Below are positions 27,752 through 35,555 of a stretch of DNA of 64,000 nt, one piece after another. Below the pieces are notes generated by a model. It did not search any database. It was not told the DNA's origin and saw only the letters and a program-made list of their open reading frames with translations. The DNA lies in the NCBI GenBank assembly GCA_963926475.1, contig CAWUXE010000020.1, positions 1 to 64,000 of the forward strand, given 5' to 3'. The stretch is from UBA2040 sp002384725. Its GTDB lineage: Bacteria; Bacteroidota; Bacteroidia; Flavobacteriales_D; Crocinitomicaceae. The translations under genes were made by a program, and so were the position numbers. The stretch's first letter is position 1; every line of letters starts with the position of its first letter.

Positions 27752-28204
27752 GTTAACAAAAATAGCATAAACCTTCCTTAATTTGGGGGCAATGTTAAAA
27801 AACTCTTGGATTCTTAACATAATTAAATGTTCCGTTCAACCAGATAAACTAAGATTAGCGATGTAATTCTCTCGTTCTTTCCAAATTTGATTGAATGACA
27901 TGTTGATTCCACGGTCTATAATCCACCTTTTAAGGAAATCCTGATGATTGTAAAACGTAAGCCTAATGTTTTACAACTGCTAGTTTCTCCTAAATTGTCG
28001 AGATAAATAGTTGTAAGTCTTCAAACTAATGTTGACCAGAGATAGTTATTGTATTTTATACATTAAGTAAAAAGAAGTAATTTAGTGGAGAATTAGGACT
28101 TAAGAAATGCTTGCAACAGCTAAAATTCCATTGCTTTCTATAGGAATGAGAATAAGTTGCACTTATTCACTTCCTGCTTTTTAAAGATCAACTTTAAAAA
28201 AATT
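27752..28204. other. Intergenic region, 453 bases, with hairpin
   Basis: Between divergent genes. A perfect 9-base inverted repeat (ttgtaaaac at 27948-27956, gttttacaa at 27968-27976) with an 11-base spacer is the only clear structure. It could be an operator or a transcribed hairpin. No T run adjoins it on either side. No coding frame stands out. Confidence 0.45.
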
Positions 28205-29956
28205 ATGAAAAAAATTAACCTGATTTTAAGTCTTTTAGTGTTTTCATTCGCTAATTCTCAATCTTTACCAATAAATTTTGACGGCAACGCAGTCTCCACC
28301 TCAGATTTTACAGATTTTGATGGCGGTACTGCAACCGTAATCGCCAATCCTTTCATGGCAGGTATAAATGTAAGCGACTCAGTTGCTCGTATTGTTAGAA
28401 ATGGCGGAGCGGTATTTGGAGGTAGTAAAATTTCGTTAGCAGCAAACATAAATTTTTCTGTATTAACTAAAATCACAATGAAAGTATATACAACTGCACC
28501 CATCGGTACAATTGTGAAATTCAAACTTGAGGGAGGAGGAACGTGGATAGAAAGGGATGCATTTACAACAACTTCTAACGCATGGGAGACTCTCGAGTGG
28601 GTGTTTGCGGGAACACCTAACGATTTAAATGAAATTGTCTTCATGTTCGATTTTGGAGTAGTCGGAAATGGCACAGCGTCGTCAACGTTCTATTTTGACG
28701 ATATCCAACAAGAAGTAGGGCCAGCAGCACCGATGCCAGTTACTTTACCAATTAATTTTGAGACAGGCGCAGTTGCCACAAGTGACTTTATCGATTTTGC
28801 TGGAGCGGGATCAATAGTAGCCCTTAATCCTCAGATGAATGGTATCAACTTAAGCGATTCCGTAGGTAAAATGACCAGAAATGGCGGGAATATATATGCA
28901 GGATCTAAACTTAAGATGTCAGATACTCTGAATTTTTCTGCGGCATGGCACCTTTCCATGAAAGTGTTCACTGATGCGCCTATTGGAACGAGACTAAAAA
29001 TACAAATAGAAGGTGGTACAAATAGTTTTGGAATAGACGTTTTATCAACTGTTTCAGGAGCCTGGGCTGCGTATGATTGGAATTTTGACGGAGCCCCAAA
29101 TGATCACGATGAACTCGTATTCATGTTTGATTTTGGTAACATCGGCGATAGTTCGTCTCTATCTACCTTCTTTTTTGATGATATAGAACAAATTGTGGGG
29201 CCAGCCCTACCAGTTAGAGTAGCACACACAATGCCAATAGATTTCGAATCAAGCGTTGTAACGTCAGATTTCGCTAACCAATTCGGAGCGATTGGAAGTG
29301 TTGAAACCAACCCATTAATTGGAGGAATTAACACAAGTGCAACGGTTGGTAAAATGTTAAGAAGCGGAGGTGCATCATGGGCAAGGAGTCTTCTTGGATT
29401 AACAAGCGTAATGGACTTTTCGACTACGAAGTATATTACCATGAAAGTATATACAGAAGCACCGGTTGGCTCTATGCTGAAACTAAAGGTTGAAAGTACC
29501 GCGTCCATGGCTGCAAATGAAAAGAATGTTTATACAACTGTTTCCGGTGAATGGGCTAACTATTTCTGGGAGTTTACAGGTGATCCAGCTATTTACGATG
29601 TACTTACATTCTTATTTGGTTATGGACCAAACAATGATGCAGGACCAAATTCCGCTTATTTCTTTGATGATATTCAATTAATTGCTGATACAAATTCTCT
29701 TGGATTAGAATCTTTATCAAAAATTAATGGTCTAAGTTACTTTCCAAATCCAGTAAAAAATAATGTTACAATAACATCTGAAAATGATGCCATAAAAAAT
29801 ATTTTAGTTTATGATATTATTGGTAATAAAGTAGCTGTGCTTTCACCTGATAAAAATCATGCGACAATCGATGTGACTAATTTTATAAGTGGGGTTTACA
29901 TTGCTCATGTTATCGTGGGGTCCGAAACGAATACTATTCGATTTATTGTCGAATAG
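28205..29956 (+). CDS. T9SS-secreted protein with three repeated beta-rich domains
   Basis: A 583-residue protein. Start at 28205 gives a signal peptide (about 1-19). Three similar modules of about 155 residues follow (DNA about 28265-28720, 28745-29205, 29231-29690). Each begins like LPINFDG or LPINFET, has a GxNxSxxVxxMxRNGG segment, then ITMKVYTxAPIG and ends with FxFDDIxQ. The pattern suggests a jelly-roll carbohydrate-binding-like fold. The last 80 residues are a type A T9SS sorting domain (YFPNPVKNN, then TNFISGVYIAHV). It is thus exported to the cell surface or medium. The ligand is unknown. Confidence 0.85.
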   Translation: MKKINLILSLLVFSFANSQSLPINFDGNAVSTSDFTDFDGGTATVIANPFMAGINVSDSVARIVRNGGAVFGGSKISLAANINFSVLTKITMKVYTTAPIGTIVKFKLEGGGTWIERDAFTTTSNAWETLEWVFAGTPNDLNEIVFMFDFGVVGNGTASSTFYFDDIQQEVGPAAPMPVTLPINFETGAVATSDFIDFAGAGSIVALNPQMNGINLSDSVGKMTRNGGNIYAGSKLKMSDTLNFSAAWHLSMKVFTDAPIGTRLKIQIEGGTNSFGIDVLSTVSGAWAAYDWNFDGAPNDHDELVFMFDFGNIGDSSSLSTFFFDDIEQIVGPALPVRVAHTMPIDFESSVVTSDFANQFGAIGSVETNPLIGGINTSATVGKMLRSGGASWARSLLGLTSVMDFSTTKYITMKVYTEAPVGSMLKLKVESTASMAANEKNVYTTVSGEWANYFWEFTGDPAIYDVLTFLFGYGPNNDAGPNSAYFFDDIQLIADTNSLGLESLSKINGLSYFPNPVKNNVTITSENDAIKNILVYDIIGNKVAVLSPDKNHATIDVTNFISGVYIAHVIVGSETNTIRFIVE

Positions 29957-29990
29957 CCGCTATTGAATTATTTTTTAGCGGGTTTCTTTT
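29957..29990 (+). terminator. Hairpin terminator after three-domain T9SS gene
   Basis: Stem ccgcta (29957-29962) with tagcgg (29976-29981), followed by gtttctttt. It begins just after the stop codon at 29954-29956. The stem is short, so strength is uncertain. Confidence 0.55.
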
Positions 29991-30114
29991 AAATAAAAAA
30001 ATTAGCTACTAATTCGTCATGGCTGGCAAAAAAAAATATTTAAATTAATTTTTTACAAGAACGTTGAGTTATTGTATAAAATACACTATCTTACATCAAA
30101 TTTAAAATACAGAT

Positions 30115-30972
30115 ATGATAAAAAATTTATACAGAATGACAATTTTAGGCTTAGCCACAGTATTTTTAGCTGGATCTGCTACAGCGCAAAACGTACCAAT
30201 TGATTTCGAAACTATAGGAAACGGCGCTTCTTGGACGTGGACGGTATTTGAGAATACCTCAAATCCAGCGTTAGAAATAATTGATAATCCAGACCAGAGT
30301 GGGATCAATACTTCATGTACAGTTGCGAAATTCACTGCACTCCAAACGGGTAACCCTTGGGCTGGATGCGAAAGCCAACATGGAGCTGACCTAGGTGCTT
30401 TTATGTTAAGTGCTAATACAAGTACGATAAAGATTATGGTATGGAAATCTGTGATTAGCGATGTTGGCGTTAAACTAGTTACTCCCAGCAGTGCCGCAAT
30501 GGTAGAAATTAAAATTCCAAATACATTAACAGACCAATGGGAATTATTGACATTCGATTTTTCTAGTTACGTCGGCCAAGGTCCTTATGCATCAGAGATG
30601 GTAGATCAAATTGTTATTTTCCCTGATTTTGATTTAGGAGGAAGAACACAAGACAACATTTGCTATTTCGACAACGTATGGGGAGTAGACTCTGTAGCAG
30701 TAGCTTGCTCAGGTGGAACGGCAGCTATATTAGAAACAGAAAGAATGAGTTTCGAGTTGTATCCAAATCCTACACAGAACAATTTCTCTATTCAATCAGA
30801 ATTGTTGATAGATGAGATAATTATTTATGACTTAATGGGATCAATTGTATCGAAAGAAATAACTTCAAGTAATGTTGTAGATGTTGATGTAACTAATTTT
30901 GTATCGGGCGTTTACATCATTGAAGCGCGTATCGGTGGTCAACTGATCAAAAAAAGACTTACCAAAAATTAA
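30115..30972 (+). CDS. T9SS-secreted protein with one beta-rich domain
   Basis: A 285-residue protein with a signal peptide (about 1-24, ending ATAQ). Residues about 25-195 form one module related to those in the preceding gene (NVPIDFETIGNG, then SGINTSCTVAKF and CYFDNVWGVDS). The C-terminal 75 residues are a T9SS type A sorting domain (ELYPNPTQNN, VTNFVSGVYIIEARI, ending KKRLTKN). The module is longer in the middle and carries several Cys and Trp residues. It is probably a surface or released protein with a carbohydrate-binding-like role, inferred from fold type only. A terminator separates it from the next gene. Confidence 0.85.
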   Translation: MIKNLYRMTILGLATVFLAGSATAQNVPIDFETIGNGASWTWTVFENTSNPALEIIDNPDQSGINTSCTVAKFTALQTGNPWAGCESQHGADLGAFMLSANTSTIKIMVWKSVISDVGVKLVTPSSAAMVEIKIPNTLTDQWELLTFDFSSYVGQGPYASEMVDQIVIFPDFDLGGRTQDNICYFDNVWGVDSVAVACSGGTAAILETERMSFELYPNPTQNNFSIQSELLIDEIIIYDLMGSIVSKEITSSNVVDVDVTNFVSGVYIIEARIGGQLIKKRLTKN

Positions 30973-30996
30973 TTAAATTATTAGTTTGATTTAACC

Positions 30997-31034
30997 AAAA
31001 ATGAGGGTTAGCATTATGCGAACTCTCATTTTTT
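30997..31034 (+). terminator. Strong hairpin terminator
   Basis: A 13-base-pair stem with one G-T wobble (30997-31009 pairs with 31021-31033), ending in a T run (31029-31034). It follows the single-domain T9SS gene by 24 bases. Confidence 0.85.
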
Positions 31035-31130
31035 GTATGCGTAAATTATAAATCGCACCTGCAATATTTACAAACTAAACCTCCGATATACCCACGATAT
31101 ACATTCTGTGGGGATAAATAAAAATTTCAA

Positions 31131-31159
31131 TTGAAAATATTTGGAATAAGGTATCTTTG
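31131..31159 (+). promoter_or_regulatory. Bacteroidota-type promoter
   Basis: TTG at 31131-31133, an 18-base spacer, and TATCTTTG at 31152-31159 fit the TTG/TAnnTTTG consensus of Flavobacteria. The ATG at 31166 would lie only a few bases from the expected transcription start, implying a very short leader. Confidence 0.65.
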
Positions 31160-31165
31160 CATCGA

Positions 31166-32128
31166 ATGAAAAATATCTTTTTTCTTGCGTTGACATTTTC
31201 AACGACATTGGCCTACTGTCAATTCTCTGGTGCTGCTGGAACAAACGCTTCAACAGCCATTGCAAAGGACAGCTCGATAATCATTGCATGGGCGACAAAT
31301 TGTAATGTAGAAAGAGGATTAATCAATATTTCAGACGCCAATTCTGGCTTCGCTACTTATGGTCAAGCATCAGATGCGATTGGTCATGCTGATTTGTCCG
31401 GAATAGTAAGTTTGGGCGATTCTGGTGCAGCCGTCTTAACATTTGCGAATGGCATTTTTAACGGTCCTGGGCCAGATTTTGCCGTTTTTGAAAACTCATT
31501 TAGCGACTCTTTTTTAGAATTAGCGCATGTTGAAGTAAGTAGCGACGGAATAAATTTCTTTCGTTTCCCGTCTGATTTTTTGCAGAATATTTTGCAAATC
31601 GGACCTTTCGATGAGTTAAGCGAACCCGAAAAAATGAATAATCTCGCTGGAAAATACCGAATGGGATTCGGAACTCCTTTTGATTTACAGGAATTGGATG
31701 GAACTATAGGACTGAATATAAATGGTATCACCCATATAAAAATCATCGACGCGGTTGGAAGTATTTCGGCACCTTATGGAAGTCAAGACCAAAATGGAAA
31801 TTTCATTAACGACCCCTTTCCGACTCCTTTTCCAAGTTCAGGGTTTGATTTGGATGCAGTTGGAGTTATTTATCAAACTGGTGTGAATGATCTGGCTGAA
31901 ACTGAATCGAGTTCAATTCTCATATACCCAAATCCGGCGAATGATTTTTTATTTATCAAATCGTCGGTACAAATCGAAAACTTAGCACTCTCAAACACCC
32001 TTGGCAAGGTTATTTATTCAGGAAAAGCATCCGAAATAGATCTCATCGATTATTCATCAGGAGTATATGTACTTTTTGTTCAACTGCACAACGGAACAAC
32101 CGTCACTAAAAGAATTCTAATGAACTAG
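31166..32128 (+). CDS. T9SS-secreted cell-surface protein
   Basis: A 320-residue protein with a signal peptide (MKNIFFLALTFSTTLAYCQ). The mature domain (about 25-240) has LSGIVSLGDSGAAVLTFANG, then GPDFAVFENSF and LAHVEVSSDGINFFRFPS, a pattern found in many surface proteins of this phylum. The exact fold is not assigned here. A T9SS type A sorting domain ends the protein (IYPNPANDF, DYSSGVYVLFV, KRILMN). The TTG at 31157, which extends the frame, falls inside the -7 box, so the ATG at 31166 is preferred. Confidence 0.85.
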   Translation: MKNIFFLALTFSTTLAYCQFSGAAGTNASTAIAKDSSIIIAWATNCNVERGLINISDANSGFATYGQASDAIGHADLSGIVSLGDSGAAVLTFANGIFNGPGPDFAVFENSFSDSFLELAHVEVSSDGINFFRFPSDFLQNILQIGPFDELSEPEKMNNLAGKYRMGFGTPFDLQELDGTIGLNINGITHIKIIDAVGSISAPYGSQDQNGNFINDPFPTPFPSSGFDLDAVGVIYQTGVNDLAETESSSILIYPNPANDFLFIKSSVQIENLALSNTLGKVIYSGKASEIDLIDYSSGVYVLFVQLHNGTTVTKRILMN

Positions 32129-32267
32129 CATCGCAGCTATCATTGGACAAGCCCGCAAGGTTGTGTGAAATACTCCTTCTTATTTCTCAACGAACTAATA
32201 GTCATCTGACAAAGCAAACGAAATGTTAAATACTTAAAATTTATTTACCATGGTAACTAAATAAGCT

Positions 32268-32275
32268 TAACTTTG
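32268..32275 (+). promoter_or_regulatory. Probable -7 box of pirin gene
   Basis: TAACTTTG matches TAnnTTTG. It lies 18 bases before the ATG at 32294. No -33 TTG at normal spacing was found. Confidence 0.4.
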
Positions 32276-32293
32276 CATATAATTGTTTCAATT

Positions 32294-33070
32294 ATGAAAG
32301 TGAAACTGAAAAACAGCGATTACGAAGCAATGATACGTGGAACAGAAAATACGACAATAATGAACAAAATAATTCACAAAGCAGATACCCGTGGATCAGC
32401 TGATCACGGATGGTTGAAAGTAAACCACTCTTTCAGTTTTGCGCAATGGCACAATCCAGATAAAATCAATTTCGGCGCACTTCGGGTCCTAAACGATGAC
32501 ACGATTGCAGGAAAAGGTGGTTTTGGAACGCATCCTCATGACAACATGGAAATCATCACGATTCCTTTAACTGGAGCTTTGGCGCACAAAGATTCGATGG
32601 GAAATGAAGGAACCATTCACGCAGGAGAAATCCAAGTTATGAGCGCAGGTAGTGGAGTCTTGCACTCAGAAGTGAATCCTACAGATGCATCGACCAATCT
32701 ATTTCAAATTTGGATTTTCCCTAACAAAAAAGATGTTGAACCGAGATATGATCAATTTAAAATAGACATGGCTGGAATGAAAAATAGCTTCCTTCAACTT
32801 GTTTCTCCAAATCAAGACGACAAAGGTGCATGGATCCATCAAAACGCATACATCCATATGGCAGAGTTGGACGATGGTACTTCTTTGAACTACAAGATGC
32901 ATGATAAAAACAACGGAATATACGCTATGGTGGTTGAAGGGAAAATGAATATTGCCGACGAAGAATTAAGTAAACGAGACGCGATTGGGATTTGGAATGA
33001 AAATGACCTTACCTTTGCAGCCCAAACAAAATCAAAAGTAATGGTGCTCGAAGTACCGATGGAGTTTTAA
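32294..33070 (+). CDS. Pirin family protein
   Basis: A cupin-fold protein with the pirin N-domain: NHSFSFAQWHNPDKINFGAL, GGFGTHPHDNMEIITIPLTG (metal-binding His), and GSGVLHSEVNP. Some bacterial pirins act as quercetinases or redox-sensitive regulators. From the ATG at 32294 it has 258 residues; most family members start at the Met at 32360 (MNKIIHKADTRG), which would give 236 residues, the usual length. The upstream ATG sits just behind a -7 box, so either could be used. It is probably cytosolic. It precedes a nitroreductase gene by about 90 bases. Confidence 0.88.
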   Translation: MKVKLKNSDYEAMIRGTENTTIMNKIIHKADTRGSADHGWLKVNHSFSFAQWHNPDKINFGALRVLNDDTIAGKGGFGTHPHDNMEIITIPLTGALAHKDSMGNEGTIHAGEIQVMSAGSGVLHSEVNPTDASTNLFQIWIFPNKKDVEPRYDQFKIDMAGMKNSFLQLVSPNQDDKGAWIHQNAYIHMAELDDGTSLNYKMHDKNNGIYAMVVEGKMNIADEELSKRDAIGIWNENDLTFAAQTKSKVMVLEVPMEF

Positions 33071-33162
33071 ATTTAAAAGACGAAGGACTTACTTGTACTT
33101 TTCAAGGATAACAGTTAAGTTCTTCGTTATAGAACCTCTCTTTCAAAATCGAACATAAGAAC

Positions 33163-33798
33163 ATGAAAAATACAATTATTGAAGCTTTAGAATGGCGTTA
33201 TGCCGTTAAGAAATATGACGTCTCCAAAAAAGTTACAGAGGATAATCTTCAAATATTAAAGGATAGTATTCGTCTTGCACCAACTTCATATGGTTTACAG
33301 CCTTTCAAGGCTATTTTTATTAAGGACGAGAAAATCCGCGAACAATTAAAAGGTAAATCTTGGGGGCAAACTCAAGTGATTGATGCGTCCCATTTAGTGG
33401 TTTTTGTTGCTAAAAAGCATATTTCCACGGAAGATGTCGATGATTACATGCAAAATGTAGCGAAATCGCGCGATCTTAGAATTGAGCAAACAGCTGGATT
33501 TGGTGACTATATTAAAAGTTCTATAGCTCCGATGACCGAAGGACAATTCGTTATTTGGAATGTAAAACAAACTTATATTGCTTTAGGTATGTTGTTGCAA
33601 ACTGCGGCTGAATTGCGAATCGACGCTACACCAATAGAAGGATTTGAAACCGAAGCCTATGACCAAATTTTGGGTTTAACCGAACAAGGTTATACAACCG
33701 CAGTAGTTTGTGCACTTGGTTTTCGACACGTTGAGGATAAGAATCAGCACCAAGCGAAGGTTCGTAAATCGGAAGAAGAACTGTTTCATACGATTTAA
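33163..33798 (+). CDS. Nitroreductase family NAD(P)H-dependent oxidoreductase
   Basis: A 211-residue FMN enzyme of the NfsB type. It has ALEWRYAVKKYDVSKK near the start (FMN phosphate contact Arg), RLAPTSYGLQPFKAIFI, and a C-terminal EQGYTTAVVCALGFRHVEDK. It reduces quinones or nitro compounds in the cytosol using NAD(P)H. Adjacent to a pirin gene, a common pairing in oxidative-stress settings, though the link is inferred. Length is typical. Confidence 0.92.
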   Translation: MKNTIIEALEWRYAVKKYDVSKKVTEDNLQILKDSIRLAPTSYGLQPFKAIFIKDEKIREQLKGKSWGQTQVIDASHLVVFVAKKHISTEDVDDYMQNVAKSRDLRIEQTAGFGDYIKSSIAPMTEGQFVIWNVKQTYIALGMLLQTAAELRIDATPIEGFETEAYDQILGLTEQGYTTAVVCALGFRHVEDKNQHQAKVRKSEEELFHTI

Positions 33799-33822
33799 AG
33801 AAAAGCACTAACTTTGGCCGAT

Positions 33823-34938
33823 ATGAAAATCGCTTTTCTAGGCACAGCACACCCATTTCGAGGCGGACTTGCAGCGTTTAATGAACGTTTGGCAAAAGCA
33901 TATCAAAAGCAGGGTGACGATGTAAAGATTTTCACATTTACGACCCAATATCCGAATTTCTTATTCCCAGGAAAATCTCAATTCTCCGATTCCCCTGCTC
34001 CCGAAGAATTGAAAATTGAACGATCATTAAGTTCTGTTAATCCGATATCTTGGTTCAAAACGGCAAAAAAAATCAACGCTTATCAACCCGATATTGTGAT
34101 CACACGATTTTGGCTTCCTTTTATGGGACCAGCGTTAGGAACAGTGCTCAGAAGGTTGAATAAAAACATCAAAGTAATTTGTATAGTCGACAATTTGATA
34201 CCGCACGAGAAGCGAGCTGGCGACAAACTATTTACCACCTACTTTCTTCCACCTGTTGATGGGTTCATCTGCATGAGTGATGCAGTAAAAAACGACTTCA
34301 AGTATTTTAAAACGAATGCTCCCATTGAATTTTCACCTCATCCTATTTATGATTATGGTGATTTAACTTCAAAAGAAGTGGCGCGCGAAAAACTCAAATT
34401 AAATTCAATCGATAAAATCATTTTATTCTTCGGTATCATTCGCGACTACAAAGGTTTGGATTGGTTAATTGAGGCTTTTTCGCAAACTCGGTACAAGGAA
34501 AACGGATACAAATTATTGATTGCGGGCGAATTCTATACAGATGACAAACCCTATAGAGAATTAATTTCAAAACTAGAATTGGACGATTTTATAATTCTTC
34601 ATGACCGTTTTATCAGCGATAGCGACGTAGGATTGTATTTTAATTCAGCCAATTTGGTAGCTCAACCCTACAAACACGCCACGCAAAGTGGAGTTGCTCA
34701 AATTGCGTATCATTTTGAAAAACCAATGATAGTGACCAATGTTGGCGGTTTAGGTGAAATTGTTCCGAATAACATTGCTGGATATGTCGTTGACCCTGAA
34801 ATTGATGCTATTGCAAAAGGAATAGATGATTTTTTCGTTTTGGAAAAAGAAGACCAATTTATCGCTGGTGTTCGGCAAGAAAAAACCAAGTACGGTTGGG
34901 ATAAATTCATTGCCGCGATGGCAAAATTGTATCAATAG
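33823..34938 (+). CDS. Glycosyltransferase, GT4 family
   Basis: A 371-residue GT-B enzyme. The N-terminal domain starts MKIAFLGTAHPFRGGLAAFN (a glycine-rich acceptor loop). The C-terminal domain has ILFFGIIRDYKGLDWLIEAF (the usual donor-binding Arg and Lys) and QSGVAQIAYHFEKPMIVTNV. The ATG at 33823 follows a -7 box (TAACTTTG, 33809-33816); the TTG at 33814 overlaps that box. It likely adds a sugar to a surface glycan or a lipid. Followed by gmhA 35 bases downstream, which hints at heptose or similar glycan work. Confidence 0.88.
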   Translation: MKIAFLGTAHPFRGGLAAFNERLAKAYQKQGDDVKIFTFTTQYPNFLFPGKSQFSDSPAPEELKIERSLSSVNPISWFKTAKKINAYQPDIVITRFWLPFMGPALGTVLRRLNKNIKVICIVDNLIPHEKRAGDKLFTTYFLPPVDGFICMSDAVKNDFKYFKTNAPIEFSPHPIYDYGDLTSKEVAREKLKLNSIDKIILFFGIIRDYKGLDWLIEAFSQTRYKENGYKLLIAGEFYTDDKPYRELISKLELDDFIILHDRFISDSDVGLYFNSANLVAQPYKHATQSGVAQIAYHFEKPMIVTNVGGLGEIVPNNIAGYVVDPEIDAIAKGIDDFFVLEKEDQFIAGVRQEKTKYGWDKFIAAMAKLYQ

Positions 34939-34973
34939 GTCAGCAGAAAAAGTGTAATTTTAAAACAAAAACC

Positions 34974-35552
34974 ATGGACAAAGCATTCATTCAAGCAAAA
35001 ATTCAGGATTGTATCGATTTGAAAACCAAATTGATGACCGACGATGTCTTAATGGAAAAAGTGTCCAAGCTTTCTGCTGTGTTAGTGGATTGTTTTAAAA
35101 AGGGAAACAAAGTATATTGGTGCGGAAACGGTGGTAGTGCTGCAGATGCTCAACATTTGAGTGCAGAATTGAGCGGGCGTTATTATTTTGATCGTCCTCC
35201 TCTGAATTCTGAAGCGCTTCACGTAAACACCTCATACATTACGGCCGTTGCCAACGATTATTCATTCAATGAAATTTACGCAAGAGCCATCCAAGCTTTT
35301 GGTTCTAAAGGCGATATATTGATAGGCATGAGCACCAGCGGCAACAGTGGTAATGTGCTTCGAGCATTAGAAAGAGCCAAAGAAATGGGCATAATAACTG
35401 TTGCTTTTACAGGAGAAACGGGCGGAAAAATGAACAACGTCGCAGATTTTTTAATCAATATTCCATCTTCTGATACACCCCGGATTCAAGAGTGTCATAT
35501 GCTTATTGGGCATACACTGTGTGAGATTATTGAGAAAGGTGTTTTTGGTTAG
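34974..35552 (+). CDS. gmhA: Phosphoheptose isomerase (SIS domain)
   Basis: A 192-residue protein that converts sedoheptulose 7-phosphate to D-glycero-manno-heptose 7-phosphate, the first step to ADP- or GDP-heptose. It has GNGGSAADAQHLSAELSGRY and GMSTSGNSGNVLRALERAKE, the sugar-phosphate-binding SIS loops, and IQECHMLIGHTLCEIIE with zinc-binding residues. Length is normal. Other heptose genes are not seen in the window. The glycosyltransferase just upstream may share the transcript. Confidence 0.92.
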   Translation: MDKAFIQAKIQDCIDLKTKLMTDDVLMEKVSKLSAVLVDCFKKGNKVYWCGNGGSAADAQHLSAELSGRYYFDRPPLNSEALHVNTSYITAVANDYSFNEIYARAIQAFGSKGDILIGMSTSGNSGNVLRALERAKEMGIITVAFTGETGGKMNNVADFLINIPSSDTPRIQECHMLIGHTLCEIIEKGVFG

Positions 35553-35555
35553 CAT

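Noticed and set aside
28258..28674. Minus-strand 138-codon frame opposite the T9SS cargo gene
   Set aside because: Mirror of a repetitive coding region; a similar frame recurs at 29104-29508 because the modules repeat.
28265..29690. Tandem DNA repeat
   Set aside because: The three modules are alike as protein but differ widely as DNA, so this is an old domain duplication and not a tandem nucleotide repeat.
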